NCBI RefSeq assembly: GCF_036324505.1
Contig: NC_086357.1
Coordinates: 27,188,293-27,252,292 of the forward strand
From: Eleginops maclovinus
Taxonomy: Eukaryota; Chordata; Actinopteri; Perciformes; Eleginopidae
Length of the DNA: 64,000 nt
Direction of reading: 5' to 3'
Shown here: piece after piece, positions 11,235 to 23,850 of the stretch
Position numbering within the stretch: position 1 is the stretch's first letter
How the letters are laid out: the number at the start of each line of letters is the position of its first letter
Program-made: the position numbers and the translations under genes
Notes under the pieces: generated by a model
What the model was told of the DNA's origin: nothing
Databases searched by the model: none
The model's input: only the letters and a program-made list of their open reading frames with translations

Positions 11235-11600
11235 ATCTGCAAACTTTCCCCTCACTTTGGGGACTTTTTCAGATACAAAAATTACACAAACCCTGAGTTA
11301 TGTTATCATTCTTTAAGTTTTCGCCGGTTTATCCGCTCTAACTTGCTCCTTTTCACCCATGGCGACTCCTCTTTCCCGTCAGAGGAAACTTTTTCTTGTT
11401 GGGCTTCTGCTTTTTTCCCTGGGAAGGATGCTGAGATAGTAAGGGAGGCATTCAGGGACTTTAGACTTCTAACAGTAGATCTGTAAGTCATGCGGATGGA
11501 ACTCAGCCATTGGTGGAATGATGGTATTGCGTTTGTAGATCGGCGCATGCGCACAAACAGGAAGCTCGCCCCTCCTCCTCGGTTTTTTGTGTCTCCAAGT
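11235..11600 (-). promoter_or_regulatory. ATP10A: ATP10A 5' UTR and proximal promoter
   Basis: Region directly upstream of the start codon. At 11542-11553 is GGCGCATGCGCA, matching the NRF1 consensus. Next to it are an ETS-type CAGGAAG (11558-11564) and a C-rich box (11567-11580). No TATA box was seen, as is usual for such promoters. The exact start of transcription cannot be placed. Confidence 0.55.
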
Positions 11601-13374
<1,774 letters not shown>

Positions 13375-15155
13375 TCCCAGCTGTGTGCGTCTCTCTTTAG
13401 TGTCCCCTGGTCTCCAGCTGTGTGCGTTTCTCTTTAGTGTCCCCTGGTCTCCAGCTGTGTGCATCAATCTTTAGTGTCCCCTGGTCTCCAGCTGTGTGCA
13501 TCAATCTTTAGTGTCCCCTGGTCTCCAGCTGTGTGCGTTTCTCTTTAGTGTCCCCTGGTCTCCAGCTGTGTGCATCAATCTTTAGTGTCCCCTGGTCTCC
13601 AGCGGTGTGCGTCTCTCTTTAGTGTCCCCTGGTCTCCAGCTGTGTGCATCAATCTTTAGTGTCCCCTGGTCTCCAGCTGTGTGCATCAATCTTTAGTGTC
13701 CCCTGGTCTCCAGCGGTGTGCGTCTCTCTTTAGTGTCCCCTGGTCTCCAGCTGTGTGCGTTTCTCTTTAGTGTCCCCTGGTCTCCAGCGGTGTGCGTCTC
13801 TCTTAAGTGTCCCCTGGTCTCCAGCGGTGTGTGTCTCTCTTTAGTGTCCCCTGGTCTCCAGCTGTGTGCGTCTCTCTTTAGTGTCCCCTGGTCTCCAGCT
13901 GTGTGCGTCTCTCTTTAGTGTCCCCTGGTCTCCAGCTGTGTGCGTCTCTCTTTAGTGTCCCCTGGTCTCCAGCTGTGTGCGTTTCTCTTTAGTGTCCCCT
14001 GGTCTCCAGCTGCGTGCATCTCTCTTTAGTGTCCCCTGGTCTCCAGCTGTGTGCGTCTCTCTTTAGTGTCCCCTGGTCTCCAACTGTGTGCATCAATCTT
14101 TAGTGTCCCCTGGTCTCCAGCTGTGTGCATCAATCTTTAGTGTCCCCTGGTCTCCAGCTGTGTGCGTCTCTCTTTAGTGTCCCCTGGTCTCCAGCTGTGT
14201 GCGTCTCTCTTTAGTGTCCCCTGGTCTCCAGCTGTGTGCATCAATCTTTAGTGTCCCCTGGTCTCCAGCTGTGTGCATCAATCTTTAGTGTCCCCTGGTC
14301 TCCAGCTGTGTGCATCAATCTTTAGTGTCCCCTGGTCTCCAGCTGTGCGCGTCTCTCTTTAGTGTCCCCTGGTCTCCAGCTGTGTGCGTCTCTCTTTAGT
14401 GTCCCCTGGTCTCCAGCTGTGTGCGTCTCTCTTTAGTGTCCCCTGGTCTCCAGCTGTGTGCGTCTCTCTTTAGTGTCCCCTGGTCTCCAGCTGTGTGCGT
14501 CTCTCTTTAGTGTCCCCTGGTCTCCAGCTGTGTGCGTCTCTCTTTAGTGTCCCCTGGTCTCCAGCTGTGTGCGTCTCTCTTTAGTGTCCCCTGGTCTCCA
14601 GCTGTGTGCGTTTCTCTTTAGTGTCCCCTGGTCTCCAGCTGTGTGCGTCTCTCTTTAGTGTCCCCTGGTCTCCAGCTGTGTGCGTCTCTCTTTAGTGTCC
14701 CCTGGTCTCCAGCTGTGTGCGTCTCTCTTTAGTGTCCCCTGGTCTCCAGCTGTGTGCGTCTCTCTTTAGTGTCCCCTGGTCTCCAGCTGTGTGCGTCTCT
14801 CTTTAGTGTCCCCTGGTCTCCAGCTGTGTGCGTCTCTCTTTAGTGTCCCCTGGTCTCCAGCTGTGTGCGTTTCTCTTTAGTGTCCCCTGGTCTCCAGCTG
14901 TGTGCGTCTCTCTTTAGTGTCCCCTGGTCTCCAGCTGTGTGCGTCTCTCTTTAGTGTCCCCTGGTCTCCAGCTGTGTGCGTCTCTCTTTAGTGTCCCCTG
15001 GTCTCCAGCTGTGTGCGTCTCTCTTTAGTGTCCCCTGGTCTCCAGCTGTGTGCGTTTCTCTTTAGTGTCCCCTGGTCTCCAGCTGCGTGCGTCTCTCTTT
15101 AGTGTCCCCCGGTCTCCAGCTGTGTGCGTCTCTCTTTAGTGTCCCCTGGTCTCCG
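13375..15155 (+). repeat. 37-bp minisatellite, about 48 copies
   Basis: Period 37 bp with invariant core CCCCTGGTCTCCAGCTG and TTTAGTGT. A variable block reads GCGTCTCTC, GCGTTTCTC or GCATCAATC. GCATCAATC is found only in the left part (to about 14325); the right part is nearly uniform GCGTCTCTC. Confidence 0.96.
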
Positions 15156-16196
15156 TTGTGTTTTGAGCTTCTTGCAGCGTTTCGTTTATGCATCATCAAG
15201 TTGCTTAAGATGTTTCTTCATCTGCATGTGTTTTTTTTATTGTAGCGTGTTTGTATGGGTCTTCCACCGTAGAAATGGAATAGGAAAACAAACATCCGAA
15301 AGAAAAGCCTCACTGTTGTAGTCTCACAAAAACCCATAGTGGTTAATAATTCACACACTGTGTTTTGTTGTTGATCCGCAGAAGTCACTCAGCTGTGTGT
15401 GCACCATCTTATCAAAGGATTTAGCTGACTGCTTCTTGAATGTGTAATGCATTCAGGAGTTCGCTGTGCAGAGGCCCAAATAAATCAAAGTAATTAACTC
15501 AATAATTGATTTGATGAATTTCCCGCAAAATGGAGACATTTCTGCTAAATCTGCAGAACCGTGCAGCTGTCGGGGCTCGGGGAAATCACTCAGAGAGATC
15601 TTTGCATAAACAATGGGGATATTGTGCCAGAGGGTAAAACACTTTTAATTATGAGACAGTGGAGTGGTGCGACCCTTTAATCGATGATTGAGTGGTGGTT
15701 GTGTTCCATTCAGATGTGGAAATATAGCAGAGAACACTTCCTGTCAAGCAAAAAGTGATCAAATGTGATTCGCCTAAAATGAGCTTCATCGTCTTGTAAT
15801 TACTGTACACACAGCTCTGAGTTAATCACCATTCTCGTCTTGCTTACAGAAAGAAAGTCAGAATAGTCTCTCTGATTGTTGGGAAATTAAAAAAAGGCTG
15901 ATCCTGTTTCAGGTTGTTAGGTTCATCCGAGACGAGCTTTTCAAAATAAAAGAACCATTTCTGAACATGTAACCGTGTGAACAGGTTCCGACTTCTATTT
16001 GCATTTGAAAAAACTGCAAAAAAATCCTTGAAATATCTAAAGAAATGTGGTTCCCTAATATTCTAGGGTGAACGGGAAGTAACAAAGTATAAAATAACCT
16101 CTTAAAAACTAGATAACACTCTAAGAGACCAAGCACTAAACATGCTGCACTGGCAAACACTGGTGTCCAGGCATCTCACAGAAGAAGGAGATTGGG
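15156..16196. other. Intergenic region
   Basis: No gene. 15475-15900 has balanced composition and several homeobox-like TAATTA words. It includes TTTGCATAAACAATGG at 15601-15616, a POU site next to a SOX site. It may be regulatory; conservation cannot be judged here. Confidence 0.4.
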
Positions 16197-16302
16197 ATCA
16201 CCTGAGGGAGAGGCTGCATCGGGGGGGAGGCAATCAGGGGGAGAGGTGGGAGAGAGACACACATGCATACCACAGCACATAACAATCCTTTTATGCTTAA
16301 GT
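16197..16302 (-). repeat. Inverted-repeat partner B (with 10318-10425)
   Basis: Reverse complement of 10318-10425 over about 105 bp, including CAATCAGGGGGAGAGGTGGG and AACAATCCTTTTATGCTTAA. An unclassified dispersed repeat. Confidence 0.85.
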
Positions 16303-16990
16303 TGAACAAGTTGGTGTATCGATAAAAGCAAAATGATAAATATATCACAGCTTCTCATCTTCATTTAATGGTTGTTTTTTTTACTGGACATTGCATTTCA
16401 GCTTGAATATCATAAACTGCTGCACATATGTGGAGATTATCCCATTGCATCTGCAAAGGGAGGCCTTGCAATGCTCCGGGTCGGCCTGAATAAGTCATCA
16501 CTGAACCTCTATAGCAGCCTTTCTACACTTGGGGTGTAATGTATGCAAATACAACCCTCCTTCCTGTTTCGTCTCCTCCTGGAAACTCACTATATAATAT
16601 ATATTTTTACCCCAAGTCCCTTGTCCCAATGGTCCAGCAGAGCAGGAAAAGCGAAATAATTTTTAACGATTTTCCTGCAATAACTCCTCCTCAGGTCTGT
16701 GGGATCAATATCCGCCCAGGAACAAACTGCTGTTAATTTAGAATTAAATATTGATCCAAGTCATTCAACAATGGCATGGGACTCCACAACGCTGCTGCTA
16801 TTTTTCATCTGAAAACAGCAATTTATATTAGAGTACCGTTTCCATTCATCATAGTGCAATGTGTATTCATAACTGTACATGTATGTGCACTGGTCCCATG
16901 ATTCTGGGATGTTGTTCTGAATTTCCCACTACTTAAGTCCGGACTGAAATATCATTAAAACTATTGGAGGAATTGCTCTTCAATTTTTTA
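16303..16990. other. Intergenic region, nothing recognised
   Basis: No gene, long repeat or clear regulatory motif seen. Confidence 0.5.
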
Positions 16991-17360
16991 CAGATATTTT
17001 TCATGATATTAGTTTTTAGTTTGTCTGTTTCCTGTTTTCTTTAAATGTTTGCGCAATCTCTGTCTGATTCTACTCCCTGTCTTTGTGTCACGTCACCACC
17101 GCTAAGCTAAAGGAGGCTAATGTTGGGCTATAGAGGAACTACAGCACGGTCACATGACTTCACGTCACCACCGCTAAGCTAAAGGCGGCTAACGTTGGGA
17201 ATGATGACGTTTAGTCGTCTCATTTAGACACTTGTTAGCAACAGCCGTTTTAAATCCACAGGTATTTACTGATGGATTTTATGTTGTAGAACAAAGACTA
17301 AAATCTCATCAGCTTGACAGACCTTATTTCAGGCCAACAACCATTGACCTCCAGACCAGG
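16990..17360 (-). mobile_element. Element of the 72-bp family with only about 1.6 repeat units
   Basis: Left part GTTTGTCTGTTTCCTGTTTT matches in reverse 22085-22110. 17089-17200 holds about 1.6 units of the 72-bp repeat. The right part (GATGACGTTTAGTCGTCTC, TTGTTAGCAACAGCC, ACCTTATTTCAGG) matches 58948-59085 and in reverse 21290-21395. This copy is close to the unexpanded state. Confidence 0.8.
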
Positions 17361-17825
17361 GGACAGGAAGTGGTAAAATACTAACCCATTAACCACAACC
17401 CAAACACTGAATTGACACAATGTCCCCTCTAAAAGTCATAACAGCAACATAAATCGTCCCTTAATGTGGTATTTCTAACAGTGTTTAACATGGGGAGCCC
17501 CTGCAGGATAAAGTTGTCTTTCAGTCTCATCGCCCCTTATTACCATTATTGCCACTTTATATCTCATTATGTTGAATCCAACATTAAATTGCAGAATGTT
17601 TCTGCTCCTCATGCAGTGTAATGAGTGTGAAATAAATCCTCCTGGTCGTAAATCATCGCCCTCACACACACAGCACTGTAATTTAGCACACATTATAGAA
17701 TCTCACATGCACTCTTTCATGATTATACTCCCAAATACAATACAAGTCTTTCTGTGGTAGAAAAAAAGCTGTTAGAGGGTAATTACCCCCGTCTTTTTCT
17801 GCAAGAAGACCTGCCTGAAACGCCT
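17361..17825. other. Intergenic region, nothing recognised
   Basis: No coding potential or repeat seen beyond the flanking elements. Confidence 0.5.
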
Positions 17826-17916
17826 CCTTTGGACTCCTTTGTTTACTTCCAGAACATAGTTACACTCACGCTCCTATTGGCTAGCGCTCCAACACATTGT
17901 ACGTGATAAGCTAAGG
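17826..17916 (+). mobile_element. Flank of element carrying the 57-bp array (copy 2)
   Basis: Contains TTTGTTTACTTCCAG and CTCCAACACATTGTACGTGA, the same boundary as at 8025-8140. It is shorter than copy 1, the part with TTTCAGACAGAGGG being absent. Confidence 0.75.
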
Positions 17917-18960
17917 AACTCTACATACTGATATACACCTGAACATCAGCAGGAGAAGACTCTTTAAAGTAGAGACTCTACATACTGATATACACCTGAA
18001 CATCAGCAGGAGAGGACTCTTTAAAGTAGAGACACTACATACTGATATACACCTGAACATCAGCAGGAGAGGACTCTTTAAAGTAGAGACACTACATACT
18101 GATATACACCTGAACATCAGCAGGAGAGGACTCTTTAAAGTAGAGACACTACATACTGATATACACCTGAACATCAGCAGGAGAGGACTCTTTAAAGTAG
18201 AGACTCTACATACTGATATACACCTGAACATCAGCAGGAGAGGACTCTTTAAAGTAGAGACACTACATATTGATATACACCTGAACATCAGCAGGAGAGG
18301 ACTCTTTAAAGTAGAGACACTACATACTGATATACACCTGAACATCAGCAGGAGAGGACTCTTTAAAGTAGAGACGCTACATACTGATATACACCTGAAC
18401 ATCAGCAGGAGAGGACTCTTTAAAGTAGAGACTCTACATACTGATATACACCTGAACATCAGCAGGAGAGGACTCTTTAAAGTAGAGACGCTACATACTG
18501 ATATACACCTGAACATCAGCAGGAGAGGACTCTTTAAAGTAGAGACGCTACATACTGATATACACCTGAACATCAGCAGGAGAGGACTCTTTAAAGTAGA
18601 GACTCTACATACTGATATACACCTGAACATCAGCAGGAGAGGACTCTTTAAAGTAGAGACTCTACATACTGATATACACCTGAACATCAGCAGGAGAGGA
18701 CTCTTTAAAGTAGAGACACTACATACTGATATACACCTGAACATCAGCAGGAGAGGACTCTTTAAAGTAGAGACTCTACATACTGATATACACCTGAACA
18801 TCAGCAGGAGAGGACTCTTTAAAGTAGAGACACTACATACTGATATACACCTGAACATCAGCAGGAGAGGACTCTTTAAAGTAGAGACACTACATACTGA
18901 TATACACCTGAACATCAGCAGGAGAGGACTCTTTAAAGTAGAGACTCTACATACTGATAT
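17917..18960 (+). repeat. 57-bp minisatellite, about 18 copies
   Basis: Same unit as 8209-8892, same orientation, 9 kb away. Units vary mainly at the base before CTACATAC. It gives a 369-codon open frame on the minus strand (17911-19020) made of a repeated 19-residue unit; no start context, splice sites or non-repeat domain support a gene. Confidence 0.96.
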
Positions 18961-21184
18961 GAACTTGAAAATGAGCATGATTGGCTCTCTGAATAACAGC
19001 CGGTGTAAAGTTAAGTACATTGCTCAAATCCTGTTCGAGTTACGCCTGCTGAAGACTTCACTGTGCAATAAAATGATAATAAAGTCATTAAACAGGACTT
19101 TAATTGGCACAAACTCCTTAATTGAAGTCTCACTTATGACTCAAAAGGCATATCCTGCATTCCCTCTTCTCTTTCCTCCTCCCTGTGCTCTCTATATTTG
19201 TTCTTCCCGTTCAGCTCTGGTGAGGAAAAGAGATTACAGTTTCTGACACACTCCTCAGAAAAATTAACTGTGGGTCACTTGCAGTCTATCTTCCGTGCTC
19301 ATGCAATGTGAAGAGAAGCATGGCTGGGTAAATATTAAGGTCAAAGTGTCGCAGGGAGGAGAGTCCTGCCCCCGGGGGTCTGATCCTGATCACTCAGCAC
19401 AGGAGCACAGATTACTGTACGACCAGCCGCAGGACAGAGATCTAGCTGCAGATGAGAGGTTAAAGGACATTAAGAGTGTTATAAATGGCCATACGTTTAA
19501 TTATATAGTACATTTTAACAAGGCAATTCAAAAAACATCCAAAGCAACCTCAATAAAGACCTGCAAAATGCAAGAAACTGCAATATATAACATAGTGATA
19601 GTACATTTTAGACACTTAAATGAGGAAATATAACTTTCTTTTTGAAAATGCGACCAAAAGTATCTTAAGAGAATAACGTTGGACTGTGTAAACTTATATA
19701 AAGAACACGACACTGACATATTATTAGCCTTTTACAGGAATTTCTACCTTGGAGCCGAGCCAGTTGTTATTTTCCCCCCTGATATTATGCTTTTTCAATG
19801 TCAAGGTCATTCTAATTTACAGGCTGCTTTAAAAACAAATCAGGTCTCTGCCTCACAGCAAATTCAACAAAAAGATTACAACTCCACATAAATACCTAAA
19901 TACATGCATAACTGCACCTATAAAAGCACAGATCTTGTTTCAGAATCATCGCAGGTGCATGCTAAAGAGTAAACGGGAGTCTTGCAGTAAGACACCTTTC
20001 ACAACGATTCAATATGTTTAGCTTTTGTGCAGCTACTGGTAAGAATAGTCTCCAAAAACTTTTCGGCATGATTTTGGGGTTAGCTGCTGTGATCTGTGGA
20101 CCTGAGGTACCTCGCTTCGCTGTGGTATGCTAGGCTAAGCTAGCTTGGTGTCGGCATTAGCTCCACGCTTAGAAATGCTATCAAGCTTCTTAGCTAACTC
20201 TTTGGCAAGACAGTAAACAACATCCTTTTCAATTCTTCTGCCAATTCCAGATGTTATTTTGAATGTCAGCAAATAGTTTACACATCCAGCTTGTAGTAAG
20301 GAAATTAGCAACAATTTGGGATAAATGGACGTTGTATTTGAAGCTCTGTTTTGGTCTCCTCCATCCTCTGAGCGAAACGTCTGGATCTTTTCTGCTGAAA
20401 GCTCAACAATGTTCAGCAGCAGTCTCTAAATGTGCCTGTTTTTTGCAAAGCATGTAGTTTTACAGTGTTTTTCTTTCAGCTATGTTGCAAGAACACAGGT
20501 AATGAGATCCTGAGGGAGGGAACACAAACGTAAAGTAAGCTTTTAAACCCTGACAGAGATTTGAGGGTTTTTCACATAGCTAATTCCATTTAATTATAAT
20601 AAGATTGATTATAGCGGCGTTAAGTGTAGTTTATACTTAAACTATCACACAATCCCTATCCCATTGTTTATTTAGTAGCCAGGTAGCTTTCCTAAAAGAC
20701 TCATTCCTGCAGGATTTCATAAACACACATCAGCGAAAAGCAAGACGACATCCCCCAAAGCACTACTGTACTTTCTCTCTTCTTCCTGCACATGCAACCT
20801 GATAATTGACATGTAAATTTCTCTTATCAGATTTTCTACAAAGTGAATCCCGAGGCCAGTGTGTGTGTGTGTTTGCAGCATCAGCGCGGCGGAATCAGGT
20901 GAACGCAGCATATGTACAGCGAGCTCATTAATTTAAAGGCTTTCTGGGCGTCCCGCCAGCTCAGATGAAGTGAGCCAAGCTAGCGGAGCATCATAGAGCT
21001 AATGTTGTTTAGAGGTATTACAATGATCTACAGTATGCTTCATTACATGCAGGGTTAAGGGTGGATGTTGTACAGGGAGGAGCGCTGCAGGGCGATAGCA
21101 CGGTTACAATTATACTGCTACCTGGGGTCGTGTTTGAGGACTGTTTGGTGTTGTTTGCTCTTACACACCAGAACCCGTTTCAGT
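18961..21184. other. Intergenic region
   Basis: No gene seen. At about 20130-20260 there is a decayed fragment with CTAGGCTAAGCTAGCTTGG and TTAGCTAACTCTTTGGCAAG, like the palindromic element at 32459-32872. The rest is unremarkable. Confidence 0.5.
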
Positions 21185-22130
21185 ACAAGAGGGCGCCAGC
21201 AGGGCTTTAGAGAGCTGCAGGAATGAATCCTAAAACTTGAGACGAGTTAGCATTTTAGCACTTCCTGTCCTCTTTTCTAACTCATGCTGAAGAGATATTA
21301 ACCTATTGTTCTACGACATAAAATACGTCAGTAAATACCCCACTGGTGAATAAAAAAAACGTGTCTAAATGAGCAACATAACGTCATCACGCCCAGCGTT
21401 AGCCGCCTTTAGCTCAGCGGTGGTGACGTGAAGTCATGTGACCATGCTGTAGTTCCTTTATAGCCCAACATTAGCCTCCTTTAGCTTAGCGGTGGAGACG
21501 TGAAGTCATGTGACCTTGCTGTAGTTCCTTTATAGCCCAACATTAGCCTCCTTTAGCTTAGCGGTGGTGACGTGAAGTCATGTGACCGTGCTGTAGTTCC
21601 TTTATAGCTCAACATTAGCCTCCTTTAGCTTAGCGGTGGTGAAGTGAAGTCATGTGACCGTGCTGTAGTTCCTTTATAGCCCAACATTAGCCTCCTTTAG
21701 CTTAGCGGTGGAGACGTGAAGTCATGTGACCGTGCTGTAGTTCCTTTATAGCCCAACATTAGCCACCTTTAGCTTAGCGGTGGAGACGTGAAGTCATGTG
21801 ACCGTGCTGTAGTTCCTTTATAGCCCAACATTAGCCACCTTTAGCTTAGCGGTGGAGACGTGAAGTCATGTGACCGTGCTATAGTTAATTTATAGCCCAA
21901 CATTAGCCGCCTTTAGCTTAGCGGTGGTGAAGTGCAGTCATGTGACCGTGCTGTAGTTCCTCTATAGCCCAACATTAGCCTCCTTTAGCTTAGCGGTAGT
22001 GACGTGAAGTCATGTGACCGTGCTGTAGTTCCACAAAGACAGGATAAAGAAACAGACATGACACAGATTGAGAAAACTTCAAAACAAAACAGGAAACAGA
22101 CAAACTAAATCAGACATGATGTGAGCTGAT
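21185..22130 (+). mobile_element. Element of the 72-bp family with internal array
   Basis: Left flank (GCAGGAATGAATCCTAAAA, GTTAGCATTTTAGCACTTCC, GTTCTACGACATAAAATAC) and right flank (CACAAAGACAGG, AAACAGGAAACAGACAAAC) both match other copies in reverse (16990-17095, 58950-59175). It encloses the array at 21390-22036. Confidence 0.8.
21390..22036 (+). repeat. 72-bp minisatellite, about 9 copies
   Basis: Period 72 bp. On this strand each unit has TTTAGCTTAGCGGTGG, GACGTGAAGTCATGTGACC and GCTGTAGTTCCTTTATAGCC. Variants are GGTGGTGACG/GGTGGAGACG and TCC/ACC/GCC in the AGCCTCC block. Confidence 0.96.
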
Positions 22131-22566
22131 GTGGATATTTGCATTTATAGCTAATATAAAGGCAGCTACATGTGGCTGTGGCTTTAAATTATGATTTTTA
22201 TGAAACTTATTTGTTTTTGAGCATTTTTTTCACTGTTTCTTGCATTGAACTGTCACTGAATCTATCTCTGTGTAAACAAAGTCATGGAAATGCTAATAAA
22301 AACAGTTGTATGTGTCCTATACTCACTCAGAAAGAACTTATATTAAAAGTTTTACATACAAAATCAAAACATTTTTTAATCTTTGTCAAATAAGATGAAG
22401 TTTCTCTGTCTTATTAAAGGCTGGATAATTTCAGACATGGGTTTTGTAACAAAGGTTAAAGCCTTTACTGTACGGGATACAGAGAATAATTGAACCCTTC
22501 GTTAGTTTGCAGTTCTAGCTGAAACGCTTGACTAATCACATCCATTTACCCTCCTGCCAAAAACCA

Positions 22567-22588
22567 ACCACACACACACACACACGCA

Positions 22589-22619
<31 letters not shown>
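22567..22619 (+). repeat. (CA)n/(CGCA)n microsatellite
   Basis: CA repeats interrupted by six CGCA tetranucleotides. Confidence 0.93.
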
Positions 22620-22801
22620 TAAGCAAAGCAGATTGTAAGACCTGGACTTTACTGCTGATTGTAATAATGGGAGTATCGTTAAAAGCAGGAGGCGATGAAG
22701 AGGAGGAAGGCCGAAGACTGCTGACTCTGCACGGACAAGTCCAAAGAGGTTCCACTGTGAGACGTCTAATCAATTGCAAAGGGAAAAGAGGAAATACATC
22801 A

Positions 22802-22823
22802 CAGCAGCAGCAGCAGCAGCAGC
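22802..22823 (+). repeat. Short (CAG)n tract
   Basis: Seven CAG triplets in intergenic sequence; not in a supported reading frame. Confidence 0.9.
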
Positions 22824-23499
22824 GAGGCATGTATAAAGATAGTTCACTGAACAATGGTATCAAAATCATTTATGGAGTGCTTTAAAAACAAACCACCAGA
22901 CATATGGACTTAAATGCATGCATAAATACAGAGTAAATGCGGCCATGTAGATAGAAAATGTCATTGCAGGGGAGGGCAAAGGTAGCTCTTGAGATAGTAT
23001 AGAATATATCCTGCAGTTATAAAGTGAAAAGGGGGCAATTGTTACAAGTTGTGAGTAAGGCAGGACCTAAATGAAGGGGACAGTCCTGGGAGACAAGACG
23101 AAACACAAGGAGAAAAATAAAAAGTATCCAACGCAGACAGGACACACAACTGGAGGAGAAGAACCAGATCATCCGGGCCAGTTCATGGACATGACAAAGA
23201 ACACTTGGAAAGACATATTTAGAGAAAGGACAAATTACAACAACAAGACTCAGCTGGAGAGCGCAGGTAAAGACACAACTGCTGCACGGAGGTGAAAAGA
23301 ATCAGGGCGGGAGCAACATCAAGACACAAAGTGAAAAGGGTCATAATCTCAGCAAAATCCCACTGGAGTTAGTTAGGCTTATACCCTTTCAGTTCAAACA
23401 AAAGCAATTTACTATGAGAAGGTCAAGTATTAGGAAAGTAAAAGTAAGTATTTCAAAGACATCTTTTAAAGGATTAAATAGACGGAAAAGGTGATGGAT

Positions 23500-23850
23500 A
23501 GATAGATTGAATCGGAGGATGAAACCCTCTTTATTGTCACATACATGCACACAGCAGAGCACACACAGTGAAATGTGTCCTCTGCATTTAACCCATCCTA
23601 GTGCTAGGAGCAGTGGGCAGCTATCGTGCAGCGCCCGGGGAGCAATGGGGAGGAGGGATTGGAGGTGTCCGGTGCCTTGCTCAAGGGCACCACAGCAGGG
23701 CCTAGGAGGTGAACTGGGTCCTCTCCAAGTAGCAGTCCACTTTCCATATTTCAAGTCTGTTTGGGGACTTGAACCGGCGACCCTATGATTCCCAGTCCAA
23801 GCCCCTACTGACTGAGCCACTGCTGGACTGACTGAGCCACTGCTGGACTG
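23500..23850 (+). mobile_element. Dispersed retroelement-like fish repeat
   Basis: Contains CTCTTTATTGTCACATACAT, GTGTCCTCTGCATTTAACCC, GAGCAGTGGGCAGCTATCG and GGTGCCTTGCTCAAGGGCAC. I know these phrases from a common fish repeat. The right end duplicates ACTGACTGAGCCACTGCTGG. The class is uncertain; a retroelement 3' end is likely. Confidence 0.6.

Larger units (their letters stand above)
22131..23495. other. Intergenic region with short microsatellites
   Basis: Contains (CA)n/(CGCA)n at 22567-22619 and a (CAG)7-like tract at 22802-22823. No gene is supported; the open frame at 23071-23295 is lysine/threonine-rich with no recognisable domain. Confidence 0.5.

Noticed and set aside
11235..11255. 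Upstream extension of the ATP10A frame
   Set aside because: It would start at GTG; the ATG at 11234 has good context and fits the family.
10845..11486. 213-codon plus-strand frame opposite ATP10A exon 1
   Set aside because: Antisense shadow of a conserved coding exon; peptide has no recognisable domain.
17911..19020. 369-codon open frame on the minus strand
   Set aside because: It consists of 57-bp tandem repeats read as a 19-residue unit; no splice sites, non-repeat domain or start context.
23071..23295. 74-codon Lys/Thr-rich plus-strand frame
   Set aside because: No recognised domain; low-complexity composition near repeats.
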